10,895 nucleotides of DNA from an uncultured Collinsella sp. (GTDB taxonomy: Bacteria; Actinomycetota; Coriobacteriia; Coriobacteriales; Coriobacteriaceae), in the NCBI GenBank assembly GCA_958349325.1, contig CATWCP010000033.1:1-10895 (forward strand). The letters are read 5' to 3'. The notes under the pieces were generated by a model. It was not told the DNA's origin. It ran no database searches and was given only the letters and a program-made list of their open reading frames with translations. This document shows positions 1 to 5,397 of this stretch, piece after piece (the first letter of the stretch is position 1; each line of letters starts with the position of its first letter). The translations under genes were made by a program, and so were the position numbers.

Positions 1-380
1 GCTGGAAGGAGGCCGTGGCCGATATCGATGGCACCAAGGTGCGCGTCGCCGTGGCGCACGGGCTGGGCAACGCCGCCCGCCTACTCGATGCGATTCGCGA
101 CGACCGTGTGAGCTATGACTTCGTCGAGGTTATGGCATGCCCGGGCGGCTGCGTCGGTGGCGGCGGTCAGCCTATCCACGACGGTTGCGAGCTGGCAGCC
201 GAGCGCGGCCAGGTACTGTGGGGCCTGGATGCGAAGGCGGACATTCGCTTCTCGCACGAGAATCCCGATGTCCAGGCGTGCTACCGCGAGTTCTTGGGCG
301 AGCCGCTCTCGCCGCTGGCCGAGGAATTGCTGCATACCGACCATCACGCATGGACGATGCCTAACGAGGGGACGTGCTAG
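1..380 (+). CDS. hydA: [FeFe]-hydrogenase catalytic subunit, C-terminal end (5' partial)
   Basis: This is the end of an iron-only hydrogenase, a cytoplasmic enzyme that interconverts protons plus electrons and H2. The reading frame (codons from base 3) is open to the left edge, so the gene starts outside the window; the GTG at 15 is only an internal valine. The diagnostic motif is MACPGGCVGGGGQP at about bases 132-173, the third H-cluster signature. Its two cysteines (codons 138-140 and 150-152) correspond to the last two cysteine ligands of the catalytic cluster in clostridial enzymes. The tail LLHTDHHAW resembles the LLHTHY ending usual in this family. The N-terminal ferredoxin-like domains and the first two H-cluster motifs lie upstream, so the subgroup and electron partner cannot be judged. 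The TAG stop at 378-380 lies 2 bases before the next gene, implying an operon with the ABC importer. Confidence 0.93.
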   Translation, partial: WKEAVADIDGTKVRVAVAHGLGNAARLLDAIRDDRVSYDFVEVMACPGGCVGGGGQPIHDGCELAAERGQVLWGLDAKADIRFSHENPDVQACYREFLGEPLSPLAEELLHTDHHAWTMPNEGTC

Positions 381-382
381 CG

Positions 383-1438
383 ATGCGCGCGTTTGATTTT
401 GAAATGTCGCGCCGGGGGTTTGCCTCGGCGCTCGCCGTGGGCGCCCTGTCACTTGCGCTCGCGGGCTGTGGCGGCGGGGCTGCCGGTGCCGGGTCCGCCG
501 CGGGCTCGGCTGCCACGGACGGCGCCGGTGCTGCCGCAGAGCCGGTCGAGGTGCACGTCGCCTCGCTCAAGGGTCCGACGTCGATCGGTCTGGTGCAGTT
601 TATGGACCAGGCAGCCGATGGCGAGACGGACAATGAGTTCGACTTTGCGATCAACACTGCCGCCGACGAGATTGTGCCCAAGGTCATTCAGGGCGATATC
701 GATATCGCTCTGGTGCCCACCAACGTGGCGAGCGTGCTCTACAACAAGACCGAGGGCGCGGTGCAGGTCATCGACATCAACACGCTGGGCGTGCTGAACA
801 TTGTGACGGGCGACGCGAGTGTGGCCTCGTTTGGCGATCTGGCGGGCCATACTGTCTATATGACGGGCAAGGGCGCCACGCCGGAGTACGTCATGAACTA
901 CCTGCTGGAGCGCGCGGGCTTGGCCGGTCAGGTGACGCTCGAGTTTAAGAGCGAGCCTACCGAGGTGCTCTCGGCTCTGCTTGCCGACCCGACTGCCGTG
1001 GGCGTGCTACCCGAGCCGTTCAAGACGGCGGCCATCGCCAAGAGCGAGGGCAAGCTGTCGGCACCGGTGAGCCTGACCGATGTGTGGGACGAGCTGGCAG
1101 GAGACACGGGCTCGCGCTTGCTGACGGGTGTGACCGTGGTGCGCCGTGCCTTTGCCGAGGAGCATCCCGAGGCCGTGGCGGAATTCCTGAGCTGCCATGC
1201 TGCGAGCGTTGAGGCCGTGAACGCGGCGCCGGCGGACTGGGCGCAGGCCGTGGTCGATGCGGGCATCGTGGATAACGCCAAGATCGCCGAGAAGGCGATT
1301 CCCGGGTGCATGCTTGTCTGCCAGACAGGGAAGGATATGAAGGCCGCGCTCGGTGGGTACCTGAAGGTGCTGGCCGATGCAGACGCGAGCGCCGTGGGCG
1401 GCAAGCTCCCGGCTGATGATTTCTACTACATGGAGTAA
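383..1438 (+). CDS. ABC importer solute-binding lipoprotein, NMT1/THI5-TauA-like
   Basis: This 351-aa protein is probably the extracytoplasmic substrate-binding component of the ABC importer encoded by the next gene. I chose ATG 383: GAGGGG at about 366-371 precedes it. GTG 374 would be too close to that site, and ATG 404 has no ribosome binding site. The N-terminus has a twin-arginine motif (SRRGF, residues 9-13), a hydrophobic stretch, and a lipobox LALAGC with Cys29 as the lipidated residue, which suggests Tat export and membrane anchoring. A Gly/Ala/Ser linker follows to about residue 55. The mature part has features usual in TauA/SsuA/NMT1-type binding proteins: GDIDIALVPTNVASVLYNKT, GKGATPEYVMNYLLE, LPEPF, and the C-terminal GGKLPADDFYY. 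The family binds varied small molecules (sulfonates, nitrate, thiamine precursors); nothing here fixes the ligand. Its position 2 bases after the hydrogenase stop suggests coupled translation and perhaps a supply role for that enzyme, which is inference. Confidence 0.88.
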   Translation: MRAFDFEMSRRGFASALAVGALSLALAGCGGGAAGAGSAAGSAATDGAGAAAEPVEVHVASLKGPTSIGLVQFMDQAADGETDNEFDFAINTAADEIVPKVIQGDIDIALVPTNVASVLYNKTEGAVQVIDINTLGVLNIVTGDASVASFGDLAGHTVYMTGKGATPEYVMNYLLERAGLAGQVTLEFKSEPTEVLSALLADPTAVGVLPEPFKTAAIAKSEGKLSAPVSLTDVWDELAGDTGSRLLTGVTVVRRAFAEEHPEAVAEFLSCHAASVEAVNAAPADWAQAVVDAGIVDNAKIAEKAIPGCMLVCQTGKDMKAALGGYLKVLADADASAVGGKLPADDFYYME

Positions 1439-1441
1439 CCC

Positions 1442-2821
1442 GTGCGTGCGTTTGCTCGACAAATGATAGAGCGTATGAAGGCGGTGGCGGCAGCAGGTGC
1501 CGTTGCCGCCTTTTGGCTTGCCGTGTGGGTCTTCGTAGCGGCGCTGGTGGCACAGCCGCTGATTTTGCCGGGTCCGGGTGCTGTTGTGGTGGCGTTGCTG
1601 CGGCTGGTATGCGATGCCGGCACGTGGGCGATTCTGGCGGGCTCGGGTGTGCGGATTCTAGGCGGTTTGGCGCTTGCCGCGGTGTGCGGTGGTTTGCTGG
1701 CCGGAATTTCGTCGCGCTCGCGGGCGTTTGCCCGCTTGGTGGCTCCGGCGCTTTCGTTTGTTAAGGCGACGCCGGTTGCCTGCGTGGTGGTCCTGCTGCT
1801 CATTTGGCTGGGGTCGGCGCGCGTAAGCATTGCGGCGGTCTTTTTGATGGCGCTGCCGGGAGTGTATTTTTCGCTGGTTGAGGGTTTGGCACAGGTTGAT
1901 CAGCCGCTGGAGCAGATGTTTCGTCTGCATGGCGTGCAGGGTTGGCGTCTGTTTTGCGCCCATACCTGGCGCGAGGTCCAGCCGTTTGTGCTTTCGTGTG
2001 CGCGTGCCGTGATCGGCATGAGCTGGAAGGCCGGCGTGGCGGCGGAGCTCATCGGCATGGCGACGGGCACCGTGGGCGAACGCATCTATCAGGCGAAGCT
2101 TTTGATCGAGACGGCGGACCTGCTGGCGTGGACCGTGCTGGTCGTGGCGGCATCGTGGGCATGCGAGCGCGTGCTGGTGTGGTTGCTGCGGGCTTCGGGG
2201 CCCGTGGCGTGGCGTACTGCCGTGCGGGCGCATGGGCGCGGTGGCCGCGGGCGTGCGTGCGGCTCTGCTGGCGGCGGGGCTGCTGCGGAGCTTGCGCTCG
2301 CCGTGGGCGACCGGGCGCCCTGGTCGCCGGCGCTCGACGGACTGGTGCTTCATGTGCCCGCCGGTGGACGCACCTGTGTGATGGGCGCTTCGGGCGTGGG
2401 CAAGTCGACGTTGCTTGCGCTGGTGGCGGGGGAGTGCGCACCGTGCTCCATGGTGTTTCAGGATGTGCGCCTGGTCGAGGACGCCTCTGCTTTGGATAAC
2501 GTGCTGGTGTGCGCCGATGCACGCGTGAATACCTCGAGTGCCGCTGCCTTGTTGCGCCTGCTGGTACCGGGGATCGATGTGCATGCCCGCGTGGCCGAGC
2601 TCTCGGGCGGGCAGCGCCGTCGTGTCGAGATTGCCCGAGCCCTGCTGTGTCCGGGCGGCGCAGTGATTCTGGACGAGCCCTTTACCGGTCTAGACATCGC
2701 TGCGCGCGACGCATGCACCGAGGTCGTGCTCGACTTGCTCGACGGCCGTATGCTGTTGCTTGCCACGCACGATTCCGCTGACGCTCGGGCCCTCAATATC
2801 TCGGACATCATCACGCTCTAA
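1442..2821 (+). CDS. Fused ABC permease-ATPase of the NitT/TauT importer type
   Basis: This 459-aa protein joins both membrane and motor parts of an ABC importer. It starts at GTG 1442, with GGAG at 1432-1435 overlapping the end of the preceding gene and only 3 bases between genes. Residues 1-250 are an SsuC/TauC-like permease: a first membrane segment near 15-40, LILPGPGAVVVAL at 40-52, several further hydrophobic segments, and an EAA-type coupling loop at about 156-185 followed by MSWKAGVAAELIG (193-205). A Gly/Arg/Ala-rich linker spans about 255-282. Residues 283-459 form the ATPase: Walker A GASGVGKST (315-323), Q-loop Gln340, signature LSGGQ (387-391), Walker B VILDEP with Asp411/Glu412, and His443 in the switch ATHD. 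All catalytic motifs are intact. The ATPase is about 175 residues, against about 240-260 in SsuB/TauB. It has only 16 residues between Walker A and the Q-loop and almost nothing after the switch His. Permease and ATPase are normally separate genes in this family, so a homodimer would form the full transporter. The substrate is unknown. Confidence 0.88.
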   Translation: MRAFARQMIERMKAVAAAGAVAAFWLAVWVFVAALVAQPLILPGPGAVVVALLRLVCDAGTWAILAGSGVRILGGLALAAVCGGLLAGISSRSRAFARLVAPALSFVKATPVACVVVLLLIWLGSARVSIAAVFLMALPGVYFSLVEGLAQVDQPLEQMFRLHGVQGWRLFCAHTWREVQPFVLSCARAVIGMSWKAGVAAELIGMATGTVGERIYQAKLLIETADLLAWTVLVVAASWACERVLVWLLRASGPVAWRTAVRAHGRGGRGRACGSAGGGAAAELALAVGDRAPWSPALDGLVLHVPAGGRTCVMGASGVGKSTLLALVAGECAPCSMVFQDVRLVEDASALDNVLVCADARVNTSSAAALLRLLVPGIDVHARVAELSGGQRRRVEIARALLCPGGAVILDEPFTGLDIAARDACTEVVLDLLDGRMLLLATHDSADARALNISDIITL

Positions 2822-2877
2822 AGACTTACTCAGCAACAAATTGATCCGTTTTTTCTCCGTCCCCATGGGGTCGGGTA

Positions 2878-2923
2878 TGGTATTCTATCTACGGGGTAAT
2901 ACTTAGGAATACCAAGTAATACC
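2878..2923. promoter_or_regulatory. Operator-like cluster of ATACC-type repeats upstream of the antitoxin gene
   Basis: TGGTATTC at 2878-2885 is the exact reverse complement of GAATACCA at 2907-2914. Between and beyond these arms, GGTAATACTT (2895-2904) and AAGTAATACC (2914-2923) form a second, one-mismatch inverted repeat. Antitoxins of the RelB/DinJ ribbon-helix-helix type commonly bind such short palindromes in front of their own gene, and this cluster lies about 115 bases before a RelB-like start codon. Autoregulation is therefore a reasonable inference. I see no convincing -35/-10 pair in 2822-3036, so the promoter position is not assigned. Confidence 0.4.
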
Positions 2924-2944
2924 AACGCCGTAGAACAAACTCCA

Positions 2945-3001
2945 GATGCGGGCCAATCGGGTTGCCTTCACAGCCCGTCGCCCAGCCGCGTGGCCCGCAT
3001 C
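2945..3001. repeat. 11-bp perfect inverted repeat in the antitoxin leader
   Basis: GATGCGGGCCA (2945-2955) and TGGCCCGCATC (2991-3001) are exact reverse complements separated by 35 bases. In RNA they would make a GC-rich stem enclosing a C-rich loop, ending 22 bases before the ribosome binding site of the small antitoxin gene. No T-run follows on either strand, so it is not an intrinsic terminator. It could be a leader structure or a DNA-binding site; the sequence alone does not decide. Confidence 0.5.
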
Positions 3002-3036
3002 CATCCGCACCACCGTCGTTTCAAGAAGGAAGCGCC

Positions 3037-3240
3037 ATGGCAGAACACATGACCCCGGTTGTCGCGAAGGTTTTGCCCGAGGAAAAGGCGGCCTTCGCGG
3101 CGGCAACCCAGCTCGTGGGCACCACGCCGTCCAATGCCATCCGCATGTTCATCGCCGCTTTCAATCGCTGTGGCACCTTCCCGTTCGACATTTCGCCCAA
3201 CGGGGCCTTTGGCGCTGCGCCCGATTCTCATCAACAATGA
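3037..3240 (+). CDS. RelB/DinJ-like antitoxin, apparently without a partner toxin
   Basis: This 67-aa protein resembles the RelB/DinJ ribbon-helix-helix antitoxins, which dimerise, bind their operator and neutralise a RelE/YafQ-type RNase. ATG 3037 is preceded by AAGAAGGA (3024-3030) at good spacing; the longer frame from 2962 would run through the leader inverted repeat and is unlikely. The segment VVAKVLPEEKAAF (8-20) fits the N-terminal strand and first helix. TTPSNAIRMFI (29-39) and the ending GTFPFDI (46-52) match the family's TxSxAIRxFL...LPFDI pattern. Only 15 residues follow PFDI, whereas typical members have a longer toxin-wrapping tail. The next gene is a membrane protease, not a RelE-type toxin, and no other short toxin-like frame follows. 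It may be an orphan or solo regulator. The assignment rests on motif recall, so confidence is moderate. Confidence 0.72.
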   Translation: MAEHMTPVVAKVLPEEKAAFAAATQLVGTTPSNAIRMFIAAFNRCGTFPFDISPNGAFGAAPDSHQQ

Positions 3241-3248
3241 CTGTTCCA

Positions 3249-3311
3249 AACTGCCGGCACTTGGGGACGTTCTTTTTCTGCCGGCAGTTAAGGAACGTCC
3301 CTAAGTGCCGG
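3249..3311. repeat. REP-like imperfect inverted repeat with a 19-bp stem
   Basis: CCGGCACTTGGGGACGTTC (3254-3272) pairs with GAACGTCCCTAAGTGCCGG (3293-3311) with a single mismatch that becomes a G-U pair in RNA. A second perfect 11-bp inverted repeat is nested in it: AACTGCCGGCA (3249-3259) and TGCCGGCAGTT (3279-3289), so two mutually exclusive hairpins are possible. The element fills nearly all of the space between the antitoxin stop and the protease ribosome binding site. It has no terminal T-run and looks like a mobile intergenic (REP/RAYT-associated) repeat rather than a gene-specific signal. That reading is inference and depends on genome-wide copy number. Confidence 0.65.
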
Positions 3312-3328
3312 GTTTTGAGGAGGTTGGC

Positions 3329-4249
3329 ATGCTCAATGCGATGGCGTGGGCGCTTGCCTGTTTTGGCGTTGTCGCTGCCGATATAGCCCTGAGCGTGGTT
3401 CTGTTTTCAGTTCTCGATGCCGTGTCGGTGCTGACGGGCTATCCGATCGACAATCTCGATATCCAATGGTTCCAGGCTGCCGCTCAGACGGCGTCATTTT
3501 TGATGGCGCTGCTGTGGTGGCGTTATCTGTGGCCCCGCTCCTTCATGGCGCGCCGGCAAGGCGAGCGCCCGCTCGGTGGGGGAGCAAGCGCGGCATGGAA
3601 GCGCATTGTCTGCGTTGTCGTGATCGGCCTATCCATGCAGGTGGTCATTAGCTACCTATGCGACGGCGTGCTGTCGCTGCTGCCCGAGGTCGCGGCAGAC
3701 TATAGCGAGCTCGTCGAGGAAACGGGCATGGGCGATACCAGCCTTCTTGCCGTCCTGACCACGGTGCTCGGCGCGCCGTTTTGCGAGGAACTGCTGGTGC
3801 GCGGCATCATCTTTGAGTTTTCGCTGCGTGCGTTTAATCCACAGTGCCGTTCGCTCTGGAAGCGCCGGCGCCGCGCGAACGCGCAGGACGGCGCCATAGT
3901 GCCCTGGGCGGCCCCGAGTACCTGGGGCGTCGCCGCGGCAATCGTGCTGCAGGCGGCGGTCTTCGGCTTTATGCACATGAACTGGGTGCAGGGCTGCTAT
4001 GCGGGTGTTGCCGGCCTCATCTTTGGCTGGGTGCTCGTGACCACTGGAAAGCTCCGTTACACGATCCTGCTGCACTTTGCCTTTAATGCCGGGTCGTATC
4101 TCATGGGCCTGCTGTGGTTTGTGAACGCGCCGTTCGACGTGGTGGTCACGGTTGGCATCGCCGGCTTTGTGCTGGTAGAGGCGATGCGCTCGCTGCTCCG
4201 GTCGTGCATTCCTGCGCCACGCGAAACTGATCGGTCTGATTATCAATGA
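3329..4249 (+). CDS. CPBP-family (CAAX/Abi) intramembrane metalloprotease
   Basis: This 306-aa polytopic membrane protein has the three motifs of the CPBP/Rce1-like family. They are CEELLVRG with Glu153, Glu154 and Arg158; FGFMHMN with His216; and HFAFNAGS with His249 and Asn253. These residues form the metal-binding glutamyl protease site in membrane-embedded relatives. Hydrophobic segments occur near 5-35, 50-67, 92-118, 138-165, 200-215, 222-240, 246-265 and 268-286. ATG 3329 is chosen because GAGGAGG (3317-3323) sits 5 bases before it; the GTG at 3305 lies inside the REP-like repeat. A basic loop (KRRRRAN, 178-184) lies between motifs 1 and 2. Bacterial members are linked to peptide processing, bacteriocin self-immunity or unknown roles, and the substrate here is unknown. 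There is no clear own promoter, so it may be read from the antitoxin transcript. Its stop is 2 bases from the stop of the convergent araC-type gene. Confidence 0.9.
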   Translation: MLNAMAWALACFGVVAADIALSVVLFSVLDAVSVLTGYPIDNLDIQWFQAAAQTASFLMALLWWRYLWPRSFMARRQGERPLGGGASAAWKRIVCVVVIGLSMQVVISYLCDGVLSLLPEVAADYSELVEETGMGDTSLLAVLTTVLGAPFCEELLVRGIIFEFSLRAFNPQCRSLWKRRRRANAQDGAIVPWAAPSTWGVAAAIVLQAAVFGFMHMNWVQGCYAGVAGLIFGWVLVTTGKLRYTILLHFAFNAGSYLMGLLWFVNAPFDVVVTVGIAGFVLVEAMRSLLRSCIPAPRETDRSDYQ

Positions 4250-4251
4250 CT

Positions 4252-5244
4252 TTAACAAGAGCGATGCGTCCTGAACGCACCTGGCGTTTCGCCGAATGTT
4301 TCTTTAAATTTTGAGTAAAAGAATGACATGTTGGATATGCCGACTTTTCGGGCTACATACTGCACGCTGCGCTCGGTGTTATTGAGAAGATATGCCGCCT
4401 CTGTGAGCTGCTGGTTGAGCTTGATTTGCGAAAACGTTTTGCCGGTTTTTTGCTTGATCAAGCTGCTGAGATAGCTGGTGCTATAACCCGTATCGCTCGC
4501 AATGCTTTCGAGCGTGCAGTCGCCGTAACTTCGCTCAATATGATTCAGAATCGACACGATGCGTTCGTCCGACATAATCGCCTGGTTATCAGTTGCGGAG
4601 CGTCGGTACAGTCCTCGAATGAGAACAAGGAATAGGCTGACGGCGAGGTGCCTCATGAGTTCATTGGAGTAGGCATCTTTAAAGTGATATTCGATAAAGA
4701 GCATCTCGATGAGGCGTCGCGCATGTCGGGCGTATTCCTCTGGAAGAATGAGATATTTGCGAGCCTCACGGTTTTTGGACACAAAATCAAATAGGAGATT
4801 CGTTAATGGTGACGCGCCGGGTAGCTGGCTCAGGAACACCGAATCGAACATTTCCTTTTTGAAGACGATTGAAATGACGATATCGTGCTCGCCCTTAACG
4901 TATGGAACGCTTCTGACTACGCCGGTGTTGCAAATGAGCACATCACCCTTTTTAAGGAGCAGTGACCGTCCGTTGACGACAAACGTGCAGACGCCGTCGT
5001 ACACGTAGTTAAGCTCCATATCCCGATTGATATGAGGAGGAATGTCGGTAAAGCGTGACTCCTTGATAAGGCCCACGGGGTTTTCGTCGAGGGTTTCTTT
5101 CCAATCAAACAGATAGACCTCTTCGCCGTTAATGGTTGTGGTTTCCACCCTGTTATATCGCGGGCTGGGCTCTCCCGGATGCGTACGATGCCACTCTTCG
5201 GTCTCGGTATGCGTATAGAGCAACTGTTTGAGATTCGAATCCAT
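4252..5244 (-). CDS. AraC-family transcriptional regulator with cupin sensor domain
   Basis: This 330-aa regulator has an N-terminal cupin-like sensing domain at about residues 55-145 (PPHINRDMELNYVYDG, then KKGDVLICN). Its C-terminal AraC/XylS DNA-binding domain spans about 226-326. The first helix-turn-helix includes LESIASDTGYSTSYLSSLIK (245-264). The second includes the ending YVARKVGISNMSFFYSKFKE (296-315), followed by GETPGAFR, the usual family signature. The start at 5244 is supported by GGAG 6 bases upstream on the minus strand. It is divergent from the GH1-PTS operon, which it most likely activates in response to a beta-glucoside or its phosphate. Two 9-bp direct repeats in the shared intergenic region are candidate binding sites that also cover its own start region, suggesting autoregulation. 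Base composition is clearly more AT-rich than the genes left of 4250, consistent with acquisition as a cassette. Confidence 0.92.
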   Translation of the reverse strand: MDSNLKQLLYTHTETEEWHRTHPGEPSPRYNRVETTTINGEEVYLFDWKETLDENPVGLIKESRFTDIPPHINRDMELNYVYDGVCTFVVNGRSLLLKKGDVLICNTGVVRSVPYVKGEHDIVISIVFKKEMFDSVFLSQLPGASPLTNLLFDFVSKNREARKYLILPEEYARHARRLIEMLFIEYHFKDAYSNELMRHLAVSLFLVLIRGLYRRSATDNQAIMSDERIVSILNHIERSYGDCTLESIASDTGYSTSYLSSLIKQKTGKTFSQIKLNQQLTEAAYLLNNTERSVQYVARKVGISNMSFFYSKFKETFGETPGAFRTHRSC

Positions 5245-5259
5245 GGGGTGCTCCAGCGG

Positions 5260-5289
5260 TGAACGGTAGAATCGATGCCTTGAACGGTA
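5260..5289 (+). promoter_or_regulatory. Direct-repeat operator, probably for the AraC-family regulator
   Basis: TGAACGGTA occurs twice, at 5260-5268 and 5281-5289. The start-to-start distance of 21 bp is two helical turns, which is the geometry of AraC-type half-sites such as araI1-araI2. The downstream copy overlaps the position expected for the -35 box of the GH1 operon if TATAAA (5308-5313) is its -10. It also touches the -10 of the leftward regulator gene. This predicts activation of the GH1-PTS operon and repression of the regulator's own promoter. The repeat is directly seen; the binding protein is inferred from position. Confidence 0.6.
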
Positions 5290-5313
5290 TTATATCTAAA
5301 AAAATGTTATAAA
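5285..5313 (+). promoter_or_regulatory. Putative activator-dependent promoter of the GH1-PTS operon
   Basis: TATAAA at 5308-5313 is a good -10 candidate. Seventeen bases upstream (5285-5290) there is no consensus -35, only CGGTAT, part of which belongs to the second TGAACGGTA repeat. A weak -35 overlapped by an activator half-site is typical of class II AraC-type activation. The predicted start near 5320 leaves a leader of roughly 75 bases before the GH1 start, with no terminator-like hairpin, so there is no sign of BglG/LicT antitermination. Confidence 0.42.
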
Positions 5314-5318
5314 CCCAA
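5288..5318 (-). promoter_or_regulatory. Putative promoter of the AraC-family regulator
   Basis: Read on the minus strand, bases 5293-5288 are a perfect TATAAT -10 box. TTGGGT at 5318-5313 is a possible -35 with a 19-base spacer, slightly longer than optimal. The start would fall near 5281, inside the second TGAACGGTA repeat, so occupancy by the regulator should block this promoter. Confidence 0.42.
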
Positions 5319-5397
5319 GCTTTCTATGCGATATCTTATGCATCTTGTTCTTCCTAGTATTGGGTTATCCGCTGGAGCATCCGATCAAGGAGGGCAA

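Larger units (their letters stand above)
5249..5379. repeat. 11-bp inverted repeat bracketing the divergent promoter region
   Basis: TGCTCCAGCGG (5249-5259) and CCGCTGGAGCA (5369-5379) are exact reverse complements. On the minus strand the first copy contains the ribosome binding site of the AraC-family gene. On the plus strand the second copy lies in the GH1 leader, 8 bases before the AAGGAGG site. The two divergent transcripts therefore begin their translation leaders with the same CCGCTGGAGCA string. It may be a remnant of duplication, a regulatory RNA or DNA site, or chance. Confidence 0.45.

Noticed and set aside
1658..2584. A 308-codon open frame antisense to the fused ABC gene
   Set aside because: Arg/His/Gln-rich composition typical of an out-of-frame translation of GC-rich coding DNA, with no start context.
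2857..2874. Possible terminator after the fused ABC gene (CCGTCCCCATGGGGTCGG)
   Set aside because: The stem has a mismatch and almost no loop, and the T-run lies before it, not after, on the transcript strand.
5326..5397. Longer N-terminus for the GH1 protein from ATG 5326
   Set aside because: No ribosome binding site at 5326. The predicted transcript start lies close to it, and family members begin at about FLWGG, consistent with ATG 5398 and its AAGGAGG.
5320..5397. Search for a BglG/LicT-type antiterminator or riboswitch in the GH1 leader
   Set aside because: No stable hairpin followed by a T-run is present, so transcriptional attenuation is not supported.
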